A DNA stretch of 64,000 nucleotides from Neofusicoccum parvum (Eukaryota; Ascomycota; Dothideomycetes; Botryosphaeriales; Botryosphaeriaceae): the NCBI GenBank assembly GCA_020912385.1, contig CP087218.1, forward strand, positions 1,612,001 through 1,676,000. Reading direction: 5' to 3'. The first letter of the stretch is position 1; the number at the start of each line of letters is the position of its first letter. Below, in pieces: positions 56,364 through 64,000 of this stretch. Under the pieces are notes generated by a model that was not told the origin of the DNA, did not search any database, and was given only the letters and a program-made list of their open reading frames with translations. A program made the position numbers and the translations under genes.

Positions 56364-56838
56364 TCAAAACTCGATGTCGAAATCTGCGGCCCTGCTGCGT
56401 CTTCGGCCATGGTTGATCGCTGAGCGCTCAAGTTCAGCCAATGGACTTGTTTGGAAAACTTGAGGCATCCCTGCGAGAAGACCGCCATTGTTCAACCTCC
56501 GCCACATCTCCTTATACTCGGGCGCTGCCATGTGCACCCGCAGTGCTTCTTGGTTTTCGTGTCTGCAGGCAAGGTCAGAATCCATGCGTCCACACGGGAT
56601 GAGGTGAGTTACGTTTGGACCACTATGATGGAAGGTTGCTCTTCCTTTGAGTCCTTGATGACTTCGTAGCGCAGAGTGCAAGGCTCATTCAACTTGACAT
56701 ATTCGGAGTGGTCCGCAATGACCTGTTCGACCTGACGGATTTTCAATATCGTGCACTCAGTGGGTAATCAGGTAAAATTACCTTTCGGCTTCTGCCAGGG
56801 ATAGGTGTGCAGATGGTAAACAGAGTGATGGAAGTCAT
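56364..56838 (-). CDS. ABM-fold (antibiotic biosynthesis monooxygenase-like) protein
   Basis: Small dimeric alpha+beta barrel protein of the ABM type; relatives oxidise quinols or aromatic intermediates without cofactor, or act as cyclase/stress proteins. Exons 56838-56782, 56731-56613 and 56562-56364, all in phase, 124 aa. Pattern seen: first strand ITLFTICTPIPGR, helix KVEQVIADHSEYVKLNEPC, strands TLRYEVIKD and SIIVVQT, then the hallmark HENQEALRVHMAAPEYKEMW helix (family: y.d.eAl..H..sp.f..) and GGLLAGMPQVFQTSPL. A 25-residue Arg/Ser tail follows the barrel. It sits between the prenyltransferase and terpene synthase genes, so a tailoring role is plausible but inferred. Assignment is by pattern only; identity within the superfamily is open. 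Confidence 0.68.
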
Positions 56839-57842
56839 TGTAGGACAGAGGATTACCGCCGTGCATGCTCCTTCGGGGGGTCTGCAATTATATCTTCAGC
56901 GCATTCTAAACCCAAGACAATGCTGTTCCGAGATAGACAGGCATTCAATCAATCCGGATGAGTGCTTCGTCAGATCTGCTACAGTCGGTGTGTAAGAGTC
57001 AGAGTCTACCGCTGTCTGTGATGCTCATATTGCCGCATTGTGTGGGGCCTGCAATGCTCCTTCACTTTCAATTTGACGGTGTTTGGCATGTGACGGGCTT
57101 CCCATTGGGGAAATTACGGGTCCGCGATGTATTCAACGAGAGTCAGAGAAGCATACAAGTTCTCAATCCATATGCTCCCATGTACTAAGACCGAAGCCGG
57201 CAGGTGCTGTTATTGCCTCATCCCTACGCCATGGCACTGGGGTCAGAGTTGGCTGCCTTAAAGAACCTCATGGCTAAGCTATGCGAAGCAGAATTGAAAG
57301 TGCTAAATGCTGAGATGGTCGTCGAGTTGGGGAACACTACGGTGCTTCTCTGGAACATTACTTTGACTTGACAGCTTGTCTCAGTTCCGCAAAGCTTTGC
57401 CACCGCTTTGGTTTGCTTTGACACAGGCGAGTTGTTCTTTTAGTTGTAGCGAATCGTGCCCTCGCGGCTCAACCACGAACGGTTGACCCCGCTTTTAGCT
57501 GCATTAATCGGCGCATGGTTCGTGTCCACCGGCATGCTTTGGATCTACCACCACATTCTCAATTCAGTAGCCCCCACCATGCCGCATGACCCCTCTTGTG
57601 CCCGTGCCTCGTACGCGTCTCTTGAATGCGAGGCATCTTCTCCACTATTTGTTGGCAAACCCGAAATCCACATGCCGAGTCAGGTCTGCAAAGAATACAC
57701 CGCTTGCGATGATGTGGTCTACATACCTTGCCGCCATGCGTTCGGCCCGAGTACACTGTAGTAGCAACGCCGGGAAGCCAAAGTTCGGGTTGCTTTAACC
57801 AATCGACTTCTGTCCAACCGACATCCCAGGAATAGCTGTTCA
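56839..57842. other. Divergent intergenic region (ABM protein / terpene synthase)
   Basis: About 1.0 kb between divergent starts of two putative cluster genes, so a likely shared promoter region. Contains frames at 56958-57188 and 57456-57761 (+) and 57559-57951 (-) without recognisable domains. No defined binding site seen. Confidence 0.45.
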
Positions 57843-59288
57843 ATGACCATTTTGGACGAGAAGAGCCAAAAATGTCCGGCGCAGCGCTATCCCAGAGTTC
57901 GGTAAACGGCAAGCCAACACCTCGAGCAACGCGGCCGACGAGCATCCCCAACTAACAGCAGAACAGCCCGCGTCGCCGCCAACCAAGACGACCTCTCGCC
58001 GGTGGCGTACGCATACGACTGGCTCGCCAACGTCTCAACCGGCTACCTGAGCGCCGCGCCGCCGGCGCTCCCATGGCCCTCGCACCCACCGGGAGACGCC
58101 GCCGCCGACGCCAACGCCATCGACGTCCTCCCCCGCGCGGCCGGCCTGCCGTGGCACACGGGGCTGCCGCACGCGCGCCAGAACCGCCACTGGCGCGCCG
58201 CGCTGCGCAGCTCGACCGCCGTGCTCGAGGCGTTCACGCTCAGCGCCGACATGGAGCGCCTGCGCCGCGCCGACGGCAAGTCGCTGGCCGGCGTCGCGGC
58301 GCTGCACCTGCGCGTCGCAGAGGCGGACCGCTTCACAAAGTTTCCGACCTACCTGTTCCCCGAGGCCGACGAGGAGCGGGCGAAGCTGTTGGGCGAGGCG
58401 ATGGTGCTGGCGGTCGTGTTTGATGGTGAGTTGGCTGCGTGAAGAGGGGCAGGGCGTGCGGCGCTGATTCTGAGGGCAGATTTGTGGGAGGCGCATGAGG
58501 AGGAGAAGGTGAGTTCCCGCTCCGCGCGGTTTGGGGGTGGTTGAGGCTTACCATCGCAGCTTGACGGCATCCGTGATGACTTCGTTCGGCGCCTGCGGGG
58601 CGGCGTCAGCGGGGATGAGGCCAGCAGGACGGAATTGCAAACGCTCATCGACGTCGTCGTGAAGGGGTTCAAGCATCAAGACACCATTGCTGGTAACGGA
58701 GGTCAGGAAGTGATCGACCGGGTGGTCGACTTTTCCAGCCATGTCCCGCCGCGCTCAGAGTTCAAGACTTTCGACGAATACATGAGATACCGCTTTGACG
58801 ATGTTGCTGCGCCGTGAGTGGAGTTCTCCGGCTTTGGTTACAATGTTTGCTCACCTTTGTTCAGGTTCCTGATAGCGGGCGTCAAGTTCTCTATTGGCTC
58901 AAGCGTCTCCATAGAAGACCCAAAGCTGGTAAGAATCGTACAGCTCGCAGGTGACCACATCTCTCTGGTCAATGACCTCGCCTCCTTTGACAAAGAGCTT
59001 CGTGAGTTCGAAGCAGGGGAGTTACGCAATTTGGTCAACTCTGTCAACATCCTTCGGAAGCTGTTGGGATTGCCTTCGTGGTCTGCAGCAAAAGCTTTTA
59101 CGTATGCAATGCAGCTTGAGCTGGAAACACAGATAAGGCAGGAGCTGGAGAGACTCGAGGCATCTAATACGTTGGATGCCGAAGAATGGCGGTTTGTAAG
59201 GGCGTTGCTGGTTATGGTGGCGGGGAATGTGTTTTACTCCACGATAGCTTCGAGGTATGGTGGAGAGGCGGCGAAACTTCCAGCATGA
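57843..59288 (+). CDS. Class I terpene synthase (sesquiterpene-cyclase-like)
   Basis: Cyclises a linear prenyl diphosphate after Mg-dependent ionisation. Exons 57843-57901, 57962-58425, 58480-58508, 58560-58813 and 58865-59288, all in phase, 409 aa. The first intron contains a CTAAC branch site next to its acceptor. The Asp-rich motif is DDLWE (residues 174-178) inside VVFDDLWEAHEEEK; its second Asp is created by splicing, and a 29-nt mini-exon encodes the rest. The NSE triad is NDLASFDKE (N305, S309, E313), followed by LREFEAGE. The YMRYRFDD segment about 50 residues earlier is typical of the effector-helix region. The N terminus (MTILDEKSQKCPAQRYPRVR) is the least certain part. Neighbours: a prenyltransferase upstream, an SDR downstream. 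No oxygenase of P450 type is visible nearby. Product unknown. Confidence 0.88.
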
Positions 59289-60200
59289 GAGAGCCCTACT
59301 GGAGTTCCGTCTGGAGTTCGAAGCTGGAATTCAGATACAGACGTTTCTTCGTGTGAACGTTGTTAATCTGGCTCGCGACATGCTCGTGCATAAAAGATCA
59401 GTGGCCGCGCATTAACGCTGGACAGGCGGTTGGCGCTCCACTGCGGCAGCTGCTGAATCCACAGGGTTGATGGCGTGCCAAAAAGATCCTTTAGAGCTTC
59501 AAAGCAAGTTGAGATGATCAGCATGCGCTGTAATTATCTCTGGAACTAACCGCTGGCCATGAGTCGAGTTCTTGCATCAACCCCACGGTCGGGCGATCAG
59601 CGTTCTACTCCCGTATTTTAGTAAGAGTAGAGCGCCTGGAGTGTGCATGCAGTGCCAAAAGAGGCTATTGAATGCGTGGAGGAATGGCGGTCAAGCCACA
59701 TTCCTCGGTGCAGCCACGGAAGGATGGTGCTCGCTGTCTTGCAGTGTCAAGAGTCGTGATTGACTCGCATATAAGCAATGCACAGGGCATGATTCAGCCT
59801 CAAAACTGCCCGCCATGTGCACCTTGCGCATGCACAACGGTGTCGTTTTGGGAGTCTCGGCAGGAGGGAATCATGCGATTAGCGCAGATCCGCCAAGGCG
59901 CTCCTATAAACTAGTCAGGCACAAGTTCGTTCATGACTAGGTTAATAGCGCACTGCATGTTATAGCAAATAGATCTGCAAGAGGATGATCTGCACTCTAC
60001 CCGTTTGTCATGCCGGGGGTGTTGCTGCCACTCTTGGGGTGCGTCTGTTGGGCGGGTGGCCATCGGCATTGGCCAACAAAAAGCCAATAGGATTCTTTCT
60101 CCAATTTCAAGAGTCATCATTCGGGTTGTTCTACAGCTACACCAACCTCTAATAGGTCGTTATTCTCCTCCGCGATCTATCAGTTCTTCCTCCTCCCGGT
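59289..60200. other. Intergenic between convergent terpene synthase and SDR genes
   Basis: About 910 bp; only short unsupported frames. Nothing else recognised. Confidence 0.5.
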
Positions 60201-61457
60201 TCACGAGTCGAACCCCATCAAAGCTAGCATCTTCTGTTCGTGCTCAGGCCAACCAGCGACGTCCTTACCCAGGAACTCATGCATTACTTTGCCGCCGTTC
60301 CAGCCCTTCGGGTCGTCCTCAAGATCCAGTACTCGGTGCGGGCCGATACAGAAAGAGCGGCCTAAAGAAGGAGCAGAGTCAGTACGAGCATTGCCACTGC
60401 AGATCCTCTGCTTGACCCAGAGTATGTCTCAACACTCCTTCGGGTTCTCCACTCAAGACAGATGAAAGGGGGAAAACGAGAGGATCTCACCGTTCACAGT
60501 CGGATCAGCCGCGCACCGAGTGGCAGCAATGATGGCCTGTCCTATGTTGCCCTCCGGCGCTCCCACCGCACGGAACATCTTCATCCACTCGACCGTCATC
60601 GCCGTGGGAATGATCCAGGGGGCAATCAGGTTGACCCTGTGTCCACGACTCGCAAATATCGGTCTGATGTTCCTGAACAGGCCCCTGGCGCCGTACTTGG
60701 ACGACGTGTACGCCGCCATGATCGGGATGTCGAAGTACGCGGCCAGGCTGGCGATCAGCACGAGCGACTTGGGCTCCGTGGAGGCAGGGGCTCCGCCAGG
60801 TGCGGCGGGCGGCATTTCGAAGTAGAGCTGGGCCAGCTTGGCGGTGAATGTGAGGCCGATGGCGTTGACGTCCCACGCGTCGGTTGCTGGCTTCGGCGGG
60901 TCTTCGTCGAGCGAGGTGATGCCGGACTCGTTGGGGGTGATGAACATCTCGCTGAACGTGCCGGCGCCCCCGACGACGATGTCGATCGTCTTGTGCGGGT
61001 GGAAGTTGATGGCGGCCTTGAAGGCCGCTACTTGTGACTCCCATGACCGGACGTCTGCTTTGACAAATTGGACACTGAGGAGTGTCAGCGTGGGTCGGTG
61101 AGATCCAGAGCTTTGACGTACGGTAGTCCCATGGCCTGTAGGTTAGTGGCATTCTTCTTGCCGTCTTCTTCGTTGATGTCGACAAGAGTAACATAAGCTC
61201 TGTAAGGAGAATAACAGACATCAGTTCTGACAATTCAATCCAACAGCCACGTTCGATATTTTTCCATACCCTTTCTCTGCGTAGGCAGTCCCGATAGCGA
61301 GACCGATTCCGGAGGCCCCACCAGTAATCAAGGCATTCCTCCCTTTCAGTTTCTCTGCAGGCAGGAGTGTATTTGCATCATCGACGCTGAGAGGTGGAGA
61401 GAGAGGAACAGGCGTCATTGTGATCGATGGATACAGGGTGAGGAAGAAATTGGGCAT
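60201..61457 (-). CDS. Short-chain dehydrogenase/reductase
   Basis: NAD(P)-dependent SDR, resembling the fungal 15-hydroxyprostaglandin-dehydrogenase-like group. Exons 61457-61270, 61199-61122, 61074-60491 and 60361-60201, all in phase, 336 aa. Cofactor motif TGGASGIG in NALITGGASGIGLAIG, acidic residue after beta-2 (VTLVDINEED) suggesting NAD preference, NNAG-equivalent region VVGGAGTF (NAG replaced by GGAG), and the catalytic YTSSKYG (YxxxK) preceded by SLVLIASLAAY. The C-terminal exon reads SFCIGPHRVLDLEDDPKGWN and ends MLALMGFDS. The ATG at 61457 may be preceded functionally by Met14 (MTPVPLSPP), which is the more usual start length. It lies immediately beside the terpene synthase and downstream of the PTH11-like gene on the same strand; could oxidise a cyclised alcohol. 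Confidence 0.9.
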
Positions 61458-61730
61458 GCCATGCCCTTAAAATAACGCATTGGCAAACCCCTATAACTCT
61501 TGACCCTTTCGAACACAGTACGGGATGAGGCCGTCGCGTAGATCGAAAGAGTCTGCCATGATAGAATGCAGAGCGGTGAAGGCAGATCTTAGGGGCCTTA
61601 GCTACGCTTCACGGACGCGGCATACTCCATGAATGCTCCATCTTGAAAGGAGAGAATTAATAATGCATTTACAGAACGTAATCCCAATAGCACCGAACTT
61701 TCCTTCTCTTGTAGCCCTTTCGGAAAATCT

Positions 61731-63017
61731 CTATTCATGCCTCTGTTGTTGGCTGCTGTTACAAGACCGATTCTCAACGGAAAGGGTGTGCTGAACCACG
61801 ATCCCGTTTTGTTCCTGCTGTCCGTTGTGGTCTATCAACCCTTTCTGGCTGATTGTGTCCTCGTTGCTCATCCGCTCTTGGTTGTTTTCTATGACTGTTG
61901 TCTGCACTCCGTACTTTGCAAACGAATTAAGATGGTACGACATTTTCCCAGCTCCGCTCCGCCCAGTTCCAGACCGGCCTTCATACGAGTGTCCGGATTG
62001 CCCCTTGGAACTGCCCAGCAAGGATGAGAATAACGGCTTGAGGGTCGCAGCAGATCCCGCGATGATGCCCAGCCCGACTTCCGGCATTGACCAAATAGCA
62101 ACTTCTGCTACACCATCTGTTCTCAATCAGCCTTGATATTAACGGGTACTCGATGTGGACGTACAGAGATAGTCATTTGCGTTCCGGTAGTATGGAATCG
62201 TCTTAAGTCGGAAGAGCGTTGCGGTGCTCGCACTGCTCCTGTCAGTCCACAGCCATCATTATACCGGAAGCTCTCCTACAGGACTCCCATGCCCAGAATT
62301 CCGCAAGTCACAACCTTCACCCTCGGCTTCAGCTGGATATCCCAGAGGACGAAGATGGGCATAATAGCCACAGTCCAATCTGTGGCAATATTGACTGCCG
62401 ATACAACGTAGCTCAGCGTGATGACGTTTTCAAGTGATCCGCACTTGCAGTCTGGGATCGTCCTATCCCACATACAGGCCATTGGCTTGCAGGTTGTAAA
62501 GACGACCATCAGAGCGACGATGGTGGAGATGACAGAAACGACGAGAAGCGCCCAGAGTATCCTCTTATAGATAGGCCTCAAGGCGATGCGAATTAGAGCA
62601 ACACAGATGCTCGCTTTGACCGGGACAGTGCTGGAGACGTAGAAGATCTGCCAGAGGGTGAAATACTGTGCGTCGTGAGTGCATGAAACGGTATGGGAAG
62701 GCGGGTTACGAACAAACAGAGCCTTTGACATATTAGCTAGATTTACGTCAACCATGTGCAGACCGACTCCATTCATGGCACCGAGATGTCCCGCTAGGAC
62801 CTCGACGAAGAAGAGGGCCTTGGAGAAGCGCGTCAGCCTTTGAACTCGTTCTTCCTGTCGTGTCACATACCAGCCCAGCAAGCATGAACCAATCGTCCAT
62901 ACCGAGGAACCCGCGAATGCACGCGCGGACATAGAGCCGTAGCCCCATCATAACGATTGCGGCGCCGAAGAAGGTCCAGCCCGCAACCACAAGTATCAGC
63001 GCATTATCTTTGAGCAT
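61731..63017 (-). CDS. PTH11-like / rhodopsin-fold seven-TM protein
   Basis: Fungal integral membrane protein of the rhodopsin-like (PTH11-related) family, proposed receptors or of unknown function. Exons 63017-62871, 62818-62714, 62665-62280, 62238-62165 and 62116-61731, all in phase, 365 aa. Features in order: TM1 ALILVVAGWTFFGAAIVMMG, LRLYVRACIRGFLGMDDWFM (conserved DDW), NGVGLHM (family GxGxH), YFTLWQIFYVSSTVPVKASICVALIRI, ILWALLVVSVISTIVALMVV, the Cys pair in KPMACMWDRTIPDCKC, IATDWTVAIMPIFVLWDIQL, then AEVAIWSMPEVGLGIIAGS as the last helix, and a 90-residue polar Ser/Gln-rich cytosolic tail. Intron 2 (48 bp) keeps the frame if retained. Only 273 bp separate it from the SDR gene on the same strand. 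A role for the cluster product is speculative. Confidence 0.87.
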
Positions 63018-64000
63018 TGTGGCGGCGAGGTTTCTGTGCAGTGGGTTGCCGGATACTTAGCTCAAGAGTGGAGCGTGGTGCAAGAAAGTTCCAATTAATC
63101 TGTTCTGGCTGAGAGGAGGCGGTAGGGAAGGGTGCCTGAGTGATCTACATAAGGGGAAGGAATCGCGTGAACGCATCCGCGGAGTCGGACTGACCCACTA
63201 ATACGAGCACCCTAGCGTACTATAGGAAATGTTGTGCAATACCTTTAACCCTAATCCTTCGGGATTTAACGGTAGAGTCAAGGGCAGGCAAAGGCGATGT
63301 GTACGACGCGTCATTCATAGAAGGACGTGACCGGGAGTCTAAGACATGTTCTACAATCCAGCCAGGGCTCTTTGTATCTAGTGCTATATTATACCTAGAC
63401 TTCCCGCCTTTCCTACGTTCTAACCGTTAATTCTGTGTCTTGTTGGCAACACTACAATGCGCTGCAAAGTGAGGTATAGAAATGAGGCGCTTTGATATAG
63501 CGGAGTAGTTAGGAGTAAATTAGGACCGTTAGTGTTGGCTAGGATCCGTCGATCCCGCAACTATATGGCCTAACCCCCATCTTTCGGTGAGCAAGTGAGG
63601 CTTTAGTTCCCTCCGGTCGCCAAGCGGTACGGCCATCAATACAACTCATAGATCGCTGAATTCGGAATTTCGTCAAAAGCTCGACCACTCCCGCACCAGT
63701 ACATTCAGTGGAAGGCTTTGCCACATAGACACATCAAAATAAGTATCTACACTATGATGACTCGGTCGCCTTTGTAACTTGTATCAGGAGTGTTACGAAG
63801 AAGCCATTCGTCCCATGATTCATGGACATAATTACATAGGGGGAACTTCCAGGAGGAGCTCGACCGTCGTACAATCTAATGTTCCGTAGAACTTTCTAGC
63901 TCACCGACTTCGTATAAGAGCGTTACAGGTAGTTTCATAATTCTAGTGCTGAAACTGGTTTCTGGTCGTCACGATGCTCAATCCCATCATGCTCCTTCAT
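63018..64000. other. Terminal intergenic sequence, no gene seen
   Basis: About 980 bp upstream of the PTH11-like gene to the window end. AT-richer than average, short frames only. Probably promoter plus spacer. Confidence 0.5.

Noticed and set aside
57559..57951. 130-codon minus-strand frame upstream of the terpene synthase (contains VGLPFTELWDSAAP)
   Set aside because: Overlaps the first exon and intron of the terpene synthase on the other strand; no family resemblance and no conserved motif.
60190..60215. GGGGTTCGACTCGTG word resembling a tRNA T-arm
   Set aside because: Lies in the last coding exon of the SDR gene and has no other tRNA arms around it.

Overview
The window looks like genomic DNA of a filamentous ascomycete (Pezizomycotina; Dothideomycetes is my best guess, not proven). 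Reasons: short introns of about 45-75 bp with GTRNGT donors and CTAAC branch points, compact intron-poor housekeeping genes with fungal architectures, fungus-only families (HsbA, PTH11-like rhodopsin-fold proteins, DUF7708-type proteins), and a LINE whose reading frames are riddled with TAG/TAA codons in the manner of repeat-induced point mutation (RIP). All gene models are hand-built from frames, splice signals and family expectation; no search was run.

Layout. 0-3.8 kb: RNA polymerase III second-largest subunit (+). 5.2-16 kb: an accessory stretch with two damaged or disturbed genes: an AAA-type ATPase (-) whose perfect six-exon frame holds one in-frame TAA, and, divergent from it, a DUF7708-like gene (+) whose 51-bp intron has been enlarged to about 5.2 kb by a LINE with a 14-bp target site duplication. 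16.7-19.9 kb: three neighbouring secreted products (cysteine-free small protein, class 3 lipase, HsbA-like surface-binding protein). 21.7-26.6 kb: housekeeping genes in two divergent pairs, NDUFA8 (-)/NUP57 (+) and TOM5 (-)/SPN1 (+). 26.6-33.5 kb: a large GC-rich stretch with no gene I can support, then a SWIRM-domain protein (+), a Pro-rich hypothetical (+), CDC50/LEM3 (+) and an M43-type secreted metalloprotease (+). 40.6-45.2 kb: a second gene-poor stretch, followed by 6-phosphofructo-2-kinase/fructose-2,6-bisphosphatase (-), a DUF202 membrane protein (-) and RNase H1 (+).

54.3-63.0 kb is the most interesting part: a farnesyl-diphosphate-synthase-like prenyltransferase (+), a small ABM-fold monooxygenase-like protein (-), a class I terpene synthase with DDLWE and NDxxSxxxE metal motifs (+), a short-chain dehydrogenase (-) and a 7-TM PTH11-like protein (-). 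Together they look like a small terpenoid biosynthetic cluster with its own prenyl diphosphate supply: the prenyltransferase would feed the cyclase, and the SDR and ABM protein could tailor the product. The prenyltransferase departs from canonical FPP synthase at the chain-length pocket (Leu instead of Phe four residues before the first Asp motif) and in the second Asp motif (NDYLD).

No rRNA, convincing tRNA, CRISPR array or plasmid-type feature was seen.
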